Below are positions 26,971 to 37,189 of a DNA stretch of 64,000 nt, piece after piece. Source of the DNA: Halichondria panicea (taxonomy: Eukaryota > Porifera > Demospongiae > Suberitida > Halichondriidae); contig NC_087385.1 of NCBI RefSeq assembly GCF_963675165.1, forward strand, positions 6,808,912 through 6,872,911. Reading direction: 5' to 3'. The position numbers and the translations under genes are program-made. A model generated the notes under the pieces. That model made no database searches, was not told the DNA's origin, and saw only the letters and a list, made by a program, of their open reading frames with translations. Every line of letters starts with the position of its first letter. Within the stretch, counting starts at the first letter, position 1.

Positions 26971-29900
26971 CTAAGTGTTGTCCTGAGGTACTTTGGCTAT
27001 TCTGAGTTCTACCAGTTGAACAGCTAGCTGTGCTTCCTCTAGCAACGTGAGTGGGAACTGTGCCTTCTTGATGAGCCGAGCGTGATCCGCTAGTTTGCGC
27101 CTAGCCTTGTCCAGACCCTTGTACTGTTCAGGGATGCGCTCATAGAACTGCAGGTGGTGGGGTGTGTGGGGGGTAACTCGTTAGAGATGGTTGGGGGGAG
27201 GGAGCTTACTTTTCTGAAATGACAGAGTTTGTCGTACAGATCTCTTTTGTCAGGAGTCTTGAGAACGTCTTGAAAGATTTGGTTGATCCGTGACAGCTGC
27301 TCCTCAGCTCTGCATGGCAACAGTATTACAATTAGAGTTTATATAGCTATTAATTATCTACAATTACGTATAATTATAATTATACATGTACTGTATTGGA
27401 CGCCCACTCAGGGAATTAGCTGTAACCACACCTCATTAATTAGCTGTAACCACACCTCATTGATTAGCTGTAACTGTTTAATGATTTTCTGGTAGAGATC
27501 TTTCAGATAGAATATTAAAATCAAAGGTAATGGTGTGGTAAACCACACCTTATTAATTAGCTATAGTAACAGTACCTATATGCAATTTCGATGATGCTTC
27601 AACTCACTTGTGTTTCCTGTCTGGCTGTCCAGCAAAGTGGTCGGGATGTAGTTGCCGTGACTTCTCCCTCCTTGCACGAGTTAGCTCCTCCAGGCTGGCA
27701 CTGGACTCCACCCCCAGTAGACCATAACAGTCATTGTTCAACGCTAATCTTCTCAGCTTCTCTAGAGTGTCTGCCACCTCATCGTGCTTAGGAATGTGTG
27801 CTGATAACCGACGAGTTGAAATGGGTGTGGTGAGAGGGGAGGGATTGGTTCGTGTTCGAGGGCGTCCAGTGTGTTCCAATGATCTCACTGATGGTAATAC
27901 AATATTGGGAGGTTTGTGTGGTCGACTTGCCGCCTCACCACTGGATTCCATCCTCATTATAACTTGACTCACATGACTTGAAGAACTGCTCGTATGTTCT
28001 GAAGAACTTACTGCACGATTATCACTTGTTGAAGGTGGCTTTGGTTTGACAGATGGTCTCTTCTTAGCTACTCGTACAACCACTTCTTCTGGTGACTGTT
28101 TGTGTTTATTTTTGACCTGTGTACTCTGATCTTTGACCTTTTCAGTGTCTGTATTGAGAATGTCGTTGGATATTGACCTTTGACTCCTGAGAGAGGGAGT
28201 TCGATTCCCATTCAGCATCGAATCATCCTCCGTCTGTGTTTGAGTATCTGGAGAGATCTTGTGTATGGAATGGAAACGCATATTAATACACACACAATTG
28301 AGGTGAGCTAAATAGTTGGATAATATACCTGTTCCCTCATCAGAGGAGGTGAGGTGAGTGTGGCCGCCTGGTGCTGCTCAAAGATTGGGGGTGTAAGTTT
28401 CTCTGAGAGTTGGGTCTGCGATTCCACAAAGTTCTCTATATCACTGGAGGCATCAATCTCATCTATAGTCAGGACTATCTTGCTCATTCCCTCCAGGTAC
28501 ACAGGTGCTGTGTTGGACAGGTTCCTGCAATGGAGTATGTGCTATGATAGAGCATACAACACTTACATGTCACTTGAAATGCAAACATTATTAGAGAAAA
28601 CGTAAGTCAACCACGACAGTAGTGTACACAGTGGGAACCACACCTGTACACTTTAGGTCAATTATTGCTTGTATTTCAAGTGAGATGAATTAGCTTACTT
28701 TGTGAATTGCTGTAATGACTCTTTCAAGGTCTTCACTCTCTCTCTCTCAGTCTGTTCCACTTCCTGCAAGCAGTGAGCAGATACAGGCACCACCACACCA
28801 CAAGAGTAGACCACTCACTGTGTACAACTCCTCAATCTCCCTGTTGAAGATCTGGTAGATCTTCACCAACTCTTCGTGGGCTGATTTGTAAGCCTTTTCC
28901 TGTAGCTCCAAATCTCTGGTCATCACTGCCTCTTTGTGCTCCGTCTGGCAGGACATAAATATTTTTTATTCTATGCATGTTAACTGTGTTATTACTGTTA
29001 TTTATCCACTTAAACCTTCAATGAAAGTATTATTATTATATTATTATAATTATAAGCTAAATTGCATACTTACCATTTTCATTCTTATGACCCCTGGTTG
29101 CTGTCCATCTTCCCCATCCATTCGTCCACGCAGTCTCAGACAAGTGTCCCCCATCTGCTGGTACTTGGTCTTCTCTTTGTTGTGTATCTTCTCAGCTATC
29201 TCCACTGATGTCCTCAACTGCTGGGTCTTGTTCTTGAGCTGGGTGCCAACAACACAAACAATCAAAAACACGTTGTTCCGTGGAATGCTTATTAAGGAAT
29301 CTTCTCTCCACATGCAATTGTACAGTCTGAGTAGTTACCTTCATCCGCATGTCTTCCAGTCGTGGCAGGAGTGTCTGCAGTTGTATCCTGACTGGTGTGA
29401 GGTAGCCCTCCGCCTTGTTGGCATGGTGGTCTGCCAACAGGGAGACCTCGGTACCCAGCTGCTGCCAACAATGCTTCATGGTTCTAGGGGAGAGGGAGGG
29501 TACAGTGTCTGCATAGCTACAGAGAGATGGGACTCACCCAGTTTCCTCGTACGGCTCTGATCCCAGCCACTGCATGAGGATATTGGAGTGGAAGGTGTAG
29601 GCGGAGCTACGAACAAGGCGACCAATCGACTGTGAATATGCCAGCTCCACATCTGCCATAGACTGCATGAGAGAGCTTACTCTCACATTATTAGTACTGG
29701 TAGGGATCAGCTTACCTTGAAGAAGTCTAGGACACAGCGTACAACTTGCACACCATTAGAGAACTTGTGGGAGACCACTTGAAGAGATCCCTGGGAAATC
29801 ATACAAGTACAACCGTTAGAGTAGTGCCTTTCATACTCATAGTCTGAGCTCACCACGCCACAGAGCTTGTCCATTCTCGATCTCTTTGAAATTGCACAGT

Positions 29901-29988
29901 ACAGATCTACCATGTACCACATGCACACAGTACATGTACAGCATGCATACAGCTAGCTAGCTCACCACACCCACATATTGAAACGCAT
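26971..29988 (-). CDS. F-BAR domain protein with C-terminal DnaJ (J) domain
   Basis: Exons on minus: 29874-29854 (ATG used here), 29790-29716, 29662-29538, 29483-29339, 29238-29074, 28944-28819, 28763-28699, 28524-28329, 28257-27608, 27309-27210 and 27147-26971; 614 residues. An upstream exon with ATG at 29988 may add residues, so the start is uncertain. Residues 1 to about 290 are a helical F-BAR module: DFFKSMADVELAYSQS matches the family's RAxIExxYxxS segment, followed by long coiled coils including YKSAHEELVKIYQIF. A low-complexity Ser/Thr/Pro linker follows. Then comes a J domain with CYGLLGV, the invariant HPD (QLHPDHF) and a third helix near KRDLYDKLCHF, and finally a basic helical tail. 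F-BAR domains bend or bind membranes; J domains recruit Hsp70. By analogy with auxilin it may uncoat or remodel at membranes, which is inference. It is divergent with IFT57. Confidence 0.85.
27417..27565. repeat. Short tandem repeats and dispersed-repeat fragment in an intron
   Basis: The unit ATTAGCTGTAACCACACCTC recurs head to tail at about 27417-27470, with a related copy near 27544-27560. Between them, 27477-27530 matches the repeat at about 21528-21592. The sequence lies inside the intron 27310-27607 of the F-BAR/J gene. Confidence 0.7.
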
Positions 29989-30104
29989 GACAAGGGGGTT
30001 CCCCTGCAGCTGTTGTCTAGAGGGGAAAGGTCGTTCATACTTATAAATAGAAGGGCGTTTATTAGAGTAATGTTACCACAGATACTGGTAAACAAAGCAC
30101 ACTA

Positions 30105-32198
30105 ATGGCAGGACAAGAGGACACGAGGAGAGGTGGAGAGCCCGAAGAGAGCCCGCTACTGGCTTACTTGGTCTTCATTAAGATGGAGGAGGTGACAAAC
30201 AAACTGAAGTTACTCAACTATGAGCAAGAATTCTGTAAACGACTCAGATTGAAGCCATTCTCAAAGTGAGAGTAACTACTGTCTGTTTGTGTACTAGTGT
30301 AGAACACGCTGTGTCTTGCAGGCATTATTTTGCTGAGTCAACAAATCCTGGAGAGCAGTTTCATACGTTCTCTAACCTGTCTGTGTGGCTTATCAACCAC
30401 CGAGGCAGTAACCTTGACCAGCCACAAGAGGTGGGCCATTGTACACACATGTCAGTAACCTTGACCAGCCACAAGAGGTGGGCCATTGTACACACATGTC
30501 AGTAACCTTGACCAGCCACAAGAGGTGGGCCATTGTACACACATGTCAGTACTTAGTATTAAACCCTTCACTGGACGAACTATACAGTCAGTAGAACGGC
30601 CATATTTCTGTGGAATACACGGAAATATTAATGTTCCTAAAATGCTTCCTGAATGTATAGTTTCAAGGGCATCTATCCCCGTGCTTCACTTTATTCCCTT
30701 GTAGTATGATGACCCCAATGCTACTGTGGCCACCATCATATCAGAGGCCAAGCAAATGGTAATATTGTATGTGGTTGTATAGTGTTTACTACTGTGTGTT
30801 CCTAGGGGGTGGCTGTGGACTTTGCCCCTGGTAAACTTAAGAGTGGAGCAGGTGAACAGGTGGGTGGTAGATGAATGTGGTAGAGATACAATTACTAACT
30901 GCTCAGGTTGTGGACATACTGGACGGTCTGACTAGTAAAGCAATGGAGGCCTCCGGATTCTCTTGGAAAAGGTAGTCATATTCCCCACACCCACACTCCT
31001 CACACCCCACACTCCTCACACTCCTCACACAGACCTGTGTACCATGATGAGAGCCAAGAGGCGGAGGTGATACAGGAGGAGACCTCTGAACTGAATCTGT
31101 CTCGCCTAGAGGAAGAGTTTGCTGGTGATGGTGAGGCGGCTGACAGTGACGACGATGGACCTGTATATCTGGATCTGACTGGGCTACAGACTGGGGCTAA
31201 CAGTGAGGGGCGGCTAGGAGAGGCACTAGAGGCTACAGTAGATGCCAAGGAATGGAGACTGGAGGTGGAGAGGGTTATGCCTTCATTGAAGGTCCATGTG
31301 CGACAGGACAATAGAGTGAGACCTAGTTTAGTGTGTGTGTGTGTGTGTGTGTCAGTATGCTGCTGGTGTTGTAGGATTGGAGAGCCCATTATGAGCAGAT
31401 GCATGCCCACAAGGAAGGTATAGAGTCTACCCTCTCTGAGACAAAGGTCTACTTAGACAAGCTGCACCAGGAGATCAGTAAAACACTTGAAAAGATTGGC
31501 TCCAGAGAAAAGTACATCAACAATCAGGTATGCATGGAATGGTGTTAGTATGTGTTGGTGTGATGTGTGTGTGCAGTTGGAGGGTCCTGTTCAAACGTTC
31601 AGGAGTAGTCAGGACAGACTCTCTGAAATAAGGGAAAAATACAAGACAGCCAGCACCAGTGTCAATGAACTGGCCAGGGAATTGGCTCAAGTAAGTATCA
31701 CACAATACATTAAACAGAGGGTGTGTATACATAGTGCAATCATGTATTCCATTACAGTCAAATTCTTTTCTCTGCATTGCATGGTTACAATTTTTAATGA
31801 ATACACACACGCACACACACACACACACACATTTCACAGGTGAGTGAGGAGTTGGAGGTTATAAAGGCAGAGATGGATGAGAAGGGTACAAGCATGACTG
31901 ATTCAGGGCCACTGGTCAAGATCAAGCAGTCCCTCACTCGACTCAAGGCTGAGAGCACTCAGATGGAGGTCCGACTGGGTGTGGTGAGTCCGACACTGTA
32001 GCTCTAATGGGCAACTGCTTGTACTCATGTAGGTACATAGTATGCTTACATTAAGTGCAACTGTTGACACCTCTCTTAAGTGCAACTGTTGAATTGATAT
32101 GTCTACAGGTTGAGCATACCTTGCTAGAGGCCAAGTTCAAGAACAAGACTGCTATTAAACAACAAATGAACGCTACACTAGTGGACAATATGTTCTGA
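30105..32198 (+). CDS. IFT57: Intraflagellar transport protein 57
   Basis: Exons 30105-30265, 30322-30430, 30705-30758, 30806-30859, 30907-30971, 31033-31315, 31375-31527, 31577-31690, 31840-31983 and 32109-32198; every phase matches. The protein follows the IFT57/Hippi family from end to end: the N-terminal calponin-homology-like part (EQPQEYDDPNAT-type junction, FSWKRPVY), an acidic middle, EWRLEVERVMPSLKV, then the coiled coil with SREKYINNQLE, GTSMTDSGPLVKIKQSLT and VEHTLLEAKFK. IFT57 is an IFT-B complex subunit carrying cargo in cilia, so the organism is ciliated or flagellated (choanocytes if a sponge). A polyadenylation signal AATAAA is at 32398-32403. Its start codon lies about 117 bp from the upstream ATG of the minus-strand F-BAR/J gene. 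Confidence 0.97.
30406..30551. repeat. 47-bp tandem repeat (3 copies) straddling the IFT57 exon 2 donor
   Basis: Copies start at 30406, 30453 and 30500, with 5 bp of a fourth. Each contains the last coding bases of exon 2 and the splice donor CAAGAG|GTGGGC, with donor GTs at 30431, 30478 and 30525. Only the first donor keeps the IFT57 frame. Confidence 0.95.
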
Positions 32199-32555
32199 AA
32201 TGCATCACCCTCATATACAGTTGTCATGTATCTATAATATCTATGTTGAATAATATTATTGTTTGAGTAATAAGTTGAAAATCTTCGTTGTCAAGGAGGG
32301 GTAGAATTTTTAAGAGGTTGCAGAGGCATTAGGTTTGGAATGCACACTGTTTGATATTGTTAATTTGTGTTCTGTTCAACTCCTTTTTGCTTCACATAAT
32401 AAAGTGGTAGAGACAATTTGAGATAATTATATTGCATGGGGCATACTAAAATATAAGATTGGCATTCATACAAAAATAACATGGCATACACCTACAAAAC
32501 TTTTACATCACATACGTACATTTTACAATCAGCTATAACGTTCTGTGAATGTCCT
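32199..32555. other. Convergent 3' intergenic region
   Basis: AT-rich sequence between the IFT57 stop and the stop of the minus-strand EEP-fold gene. It holds the IFT57 polyadenylation signal at 32398-32403. No coding or RNA gene was recognised. Confidence 0.6.
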
Positions 32556-33404
32556 TTATTTGCTTGATGCAAAGTCCAGTTGAGGTCGGTTGAAGGCGCA
32601 GGCTACCATCTCTGGTTTAGTACTGGGTAGCAGAGTGTCCAAAGGACTGAACTGAGCCAGGACACCGAAGTGCTTGCTGGCATGAATGGCAGAACCTGTC
32701 TTGGGTTGGAAGGAGCTCGTGCCCACCACTTCAACAGAGTCTAACTTGTATCGTCTTGTCTTGAAGAATATTCGATCTGGGCGGCCAGCCCCAAAAGGGT
32801 CTTCTTTCACTAGTAGGTTCTTTTCCGGGTCGTAAGTGTTTCCATTTTCTGAAGTATTCCCGGGCATACATAGCCAGGCGTCCCTCCAGCCTCCTCGCAA
32901 TGTGAGGTCACCATCAATGTCCCCATCTAGACAGAAATCTCCAATCACAAACGCATCCTCATCGTCAATAAGAGAGAGGAACACTTCGTTCAATTGTCGC
33001 TCCCTTAATTCTGAGTCTTTGAGAGGTTGCTCCAGGAAGGTAGTACTGATATTGATGACGTGGGCTTGCTTCTGCTTGTCGTACATCACATAGTAACCTT
33101 TCTCCATGACCTTGTGAGTAACGTTCTCGTGGAAGGCCACAGTGGCTGAATCTTGAGGTGGGTAGGTGGAGAACAGGGCCACTGTCGGCTGCTTTCTGGT
33201 CTCAAACTTGTATGGGGGATGTATGACCTTATATCTAGCCCCCCAGGTAGTTCCACAGACCTTCTTGATGGTCTCGTTATTTACATTCTGTAGAGCAAAG
33301 AATTCTGGACGTTTGTCTTTGATAATTGCTCCCAGAGCATCCAGTCGATCTTCCAAGCGAGTGTTGGGTATATCTGCACCCATATCCAGTGTTAGGAGCT
33401 TCAT
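32556..33404 (-). CDS. Endonuclease/exonuclease/phosphatase-fold protein with altered active site
   Basis: A single-exon gene of 282 residues. The fold is suggested by the ordered EEP landmarks: an N-terminal LLTLDMG strand, FFALQNVN, FVIGDFCLDGD, GRPDRIFFK and a terminal KHFGVLAQF. In active EEP enzymes (APE1, TDP2, CNOT6 types) these positions read LxxN, LQE, GDFN and SDH. Here the catalytic Glu is Asn, the Asn after GDF is Cys, and the Asp of SDH is Lys; the GDF Asp and the final His remain. It is therefore either catalytically altered or a binding pseudo-enzyme. The nearest look-alikes are TDP2-like proteins, but I cannot fix orthology. It lacks introns, unlike most neighbours. Confidence 0.7.
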   Translation of the reverse strand: MKLLTLDMGADIPNTRLEDRLDALGAIIKDKRPEFFALQNVNNETIKKVCGTTWGARYKVIHPPYKFETRKQPTVALFSTYPPQDSATVAFHENVTHKVMEKGYYVMYDKQKQAHVINISTTFLEQPLKDSELRERQLNEVFLSLIDDEDAFVIGDFCLDGDIDGDLTLRGGWRDAWLCMPGNTSENGNTYDPEKNLLVKEDPFGAGRPDRIFFKTRRYKLDSVEVVGTSSFQPKTGSAIHASKHFGVLAQFSPLDTLLPSTKPEMVACAFNRPQLDFASSK

Positions 33405-33643
33405 CTTGCTGTGTATTTCTCTGGCTAGCTTGCTACCAGCGCTGGGGTATAAATGGAACTAGGCCTTTAGGGGTATGCTTAGGGGAGGTGGCATTCACCA
33501 CATTCAGTGTACACAAATGAATCTCATTTAGTGAGCATGCGCAAGCAGCCCCACCCATGAGAATTGCATGCAAGAACAATGTAATATAACAGGCTCTAGC
33601 TTTGCGGTAATGGAGTAAATGGGTATATAAAAACAAAACACAG

Positions 33644-35692
33644 TTAGTGACTGCCTAGATACAGTTTGTATGATCCACTAGTTCCATTTATCCCATCCTC
33701 GGTGAGGTCATCACTGACAACTATTGAGCTCAGTGACCCACCAACCTCTGTACTGCTCACCAGTGGGTACTCTTTGATCTTCCTCCTCCTCATTGTGCGT
33801 TGCAACAGTGCAGCCTGGAGGAGAGTTTGGACACTGACACTACACAAGCTGTAAGTTGCATTGCTTCTAACCTTGATCTGGTGATATGTTATCCGAGACC
33901 TTGTTGTCTTGTCACAGGCAAACACAAGTGCATACAGTGTACCTATATCAAGTAGAATAAGGACACTGTGTGTTAGTGGCTTCTATAAAGAGCTACTAGC
34001 TTACCATGTAGAGTCAGCATAAAAGCATGAGAGAACCAAAACCAAAAGTTAGCAGGCGAGTCTGGGTCAAAGAAACCGAAAGCCAATCTTAACCTGCATG
34101 CCGGAAATCAACGTGTACAATGATGATACAGTAGATGTACGTACTCCATGCATGACATGATATGACATTCTGAGCTCACCTGTTCATTAATGGGAACAAC
34201 AGGATCACCAGGTATATCCATGGGAACAGGACAAGGGGGCGGATATCTTCCTCCCAAAGTTTCTAGTTAGTCAAATGATTTGCATCGTTGCATCACAGTA
34301 TAATTATATAGTAGTACATTACATGCAGATATATAATTCATTGTATACAAGCCCATTGGTACAAGTTGCTGTACTAACCATCATATTTTGATTCGACAAC
34401 ACATAATATTATAGACCTTTTGAGCATCCACTTGGTGATTGCATACGCCCTGGTACTTGTTCCTCTGTGAAATGACATGCATGAGCACAATGAGCACGCT
34501 AAATTGTCACCGACAGAACCAAACAACTCACTCTGTGTCTGGTGAGGCAGGCAATGGAGATGAGGACAATAAGCAAGATCACAGATATGATCCATAGCGG
34601 CCCGTAGAACCTGCACATGCAATGTCATAAATACACTCTTGCTTTTAGCATGTGTTGGCTTACAGAACAAACTGTAGTATAACTCCTGGTATGAACACCT
34701 TGACGGTGTCGGACCTCTCATCAAATGAGGATGATTTTATCCAACTGCACAGCGCATGAGAGGAATGAAAACTAGCAAATATTGAATGTTGTGTGTAACT
34801 GACCACCATAGTCCAGAGGGCCCATAAGAGTTTTCAATGAATGGTAAACAGCAGAGAATTGCAGGCACTCCGATGCAAACCACAAAGTAGAATCTTGTAA
34901 AATGAAGTCGTCATGCATAAAAACAAAATTATTACACACAACTTACTTTTCGAACTTTTCCGTTCTCTTTCCAAACACAGCATTCCAAAATATGTTGAAC
35001 GTGATACAACACACCCAGAGGAATGAGAACCAGTCTGCATACATGCATGCAGGGTAATAATAGGAGACATAAATTTTATTACATTATATTGAGAGCTGGG
35101 GTAAAAGTGTTCTCACCAAAAAACAGTGTCCATATTCCTACAAAGATGCAAAATCCCTCTCCTCCATTTCGTCCTTGGAAGGCTATTCTATAGTCACTCT
35201 GCAGTGTAGGTCGGGGTTGCATAGTATACAATTGTACAGCTTGTATACTTCTTACCACTGCATATCCTAGACTCTGGAAGAATGCTGCAATACTGAGGTA
35301 GAGGATTAATCTCTGAGGAGGAGGGGAATGGACAGTGTTGCATGGTTGTACAACAGACTCACTTGATGGAGGAACTTGTACTTCTTGAAGATGAGAATAA
35401 TGAACACCACAAATGTACTGAGAGGATATGGTTTAGATTAGACACTTGGCTAACGTATGAGCTTACCAGGCGAGCATGGAAAGGATAGCTACTGCACATC
35501 GAATCCAAAAAATTATGTCCTGTGTGATAATTTAGCATTATAGCTAGGCTGGACATGCACATGCATGCAGTGCAGTAGATGTCTAGATCTGCTCTATAGT
35601 CTTTCCACACTTACACACTTGAAGTCATCATTGAAGGTTGGATGGCACTGTCCATATGCAGGTGCCTCTGTGCCATTGCCACTGCTCTCCAT
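33644..35692 (-). CDS. cAMP-receptor-like seven-transmembrane GPCR
   Basis: Thirteen minus-strand exons: 35692-35615, 35519-35467, 35417-35363, 35312-35256, 35198-35117, 35034-34947, 34893-34804, 34744-34664, 34610-34532, 34464-34447, 34262-34180, 34093-34005 and 33942-33644. They sum exactly to 383 residues. Seven hydrophobic helices are seen: TM1 with WIRCAVAILSMLA, TM2 RLILYLSIAAFFQSLGYAV, TM3 FCIFVGIWTLFF with WFSFLWVCCITFN, TM4 YFVVCIGVPAILCCL, TM5 LWIISVILLIVLISI, TM6 FPWIYLVILLFPL and TM7 ANFWFWFSHAFML. The short N-terminus (NGT sequon), small loops and RPLVLFPW before TM6 resemble the Dictyostelium cAR / GPR157 group. The tail is about 90 residues, basic then Ser-rich. The ligand is unknown. 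One exon is only 18 nt. Confidence 0.85.
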
Positions 35693-36063
35693 TGTGTGCT
35701 GTGTTGTTGTGCTAGCTATACAAAATGTACTTGGAACAATGGTGCAGGTGTTCAGCCACGCCCTTCTTTTTTGCCTGCAGAAAGGTCAGACATTACGTAA
35801 ATATCTCAAACCTCGCGTGAGTTGAAGTTTATTAGCTATTGCGGATCAACAAGATTAGAACTTGAACTGTGGCAGCAGGCACTAGGTAGAAGCTTGAGGG
35901 GTACGTCCACTATAAAGTAAGACAAAGCTAAACAAGGTAACTCCATCAGAGTGTCTTTCATCAATAGGCCTAGTAGGAGTATTGCTATAGTAACACATTT
36001 ACACCATATATTGCAGTACCCACTGTACTTTCCACCACCCCCCCCCCCCCCCCCAGATCTACG
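35693..36063. promoter_or_regulatory. Intergenic region between divergent GPCR and Rubicon-like genes
   Basis: 371 bp between two start codons on opposite strands, so it should contain both promoters. No TATA box stands out. A run of 17 C (36038-36054) followed by CAG lies 7 bp before the plus-strand ATG and could be a splice acceptor for a non-coding first exon. Confidence 0.4.
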
Positions 36064-37145
36064 ATGAGCTCCCAGCCTGTTAGCCACTCCCCCCTCAGAT
36101 TCGGTGACCCTCGTCCCACGGCTCTCATGACCAACCATACCACTCTAGGACTTGCCTCAAGAAGCTCCTCTGTGGATTACATCACTTCTGATGCTCGAGA
36201 GCTACTACAAACTGTTCAAGAGGACGATGCGATTGTACGCAAACGTTCTGGTGCCATGAGAGCTTTTAGTCGTCGCTCTCCCTCTCAACATGACAGCCCC
36301 CCCACACAGGACTCGAGCACACACAAGCACTACATCAAGATGGGTATTCTCATGACTGACGAAAATAACCCAGTTACTCAGAGCTTACCCGGTGATAGCA
36401 GACTAACTACTATGGGAAGGAGAACACAGACTCTACCACTCTCTACTCATGGCATACACACAACAGAGACTGGAGAGATTGTGCCTGAGGGCGCTTGTCC
36501 AGTTACTAGAACTCGCACAAACAGCAGTGGATTTGAATTTGTTGAGATTGATGAATGTATCACGGTCCAACCCTCCCCCCCGATCAGCGTGAAAAGCAAC
36601 TCCAGTAGCAATACACCAACCGACAGGGATGAGTTGGCCCCCTCCTCACCCGACTCTGGTTATGGGAACACACCCGAGTACATCAATGCAACACAGGACA
36701 AGACTAATAGCCGAGAGAGAGGCGGCACTAATAACAGTGTGTTCTCAGTGGACTCTGTAGGAGGGGGCAGTAGTCCCGCTCCTAGGAGGGCAGTGGAAAG
36801 ACCCCCCCTGATGCATAGTGCCAGGGGGGCAGTGGAGAGACCCCCCATGATGCATACACAAAGTGTACCCCTCAATCTGGCAGAATTAAACAATTCATCA
36901 CTCGAAACAGTTTTAGAACATGGAGCTCAGTTTCCACTACAGATGTCGTTAGCAACAAGTGGATCAACGGTGGACTTTAGAGAAATGGAGAAACGATTGC
37001 AGAGATCAGCTCAGGACCACGTCACACCATCACATCCCACCCCTCATCAGAAGGTGAAAGGTCAATCTGACAACTCCTCAGTCCCCCAGAGACAGATGGG
37101 ACACAGGAAGGGACGTGCTCTCTCTCAGCCATTTGCTAATGCAGC

Positions 37146-37189
<44 letters not shown>

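Noticed and set aside
34374-34464. Longer reading of the GPCR exon (GTSTRAYAITKW...)
   Set aside because: Its frame cannot be reached from the preceding phase-0 donor and does not lead into TM6. The 18-nt exon does both exactly.
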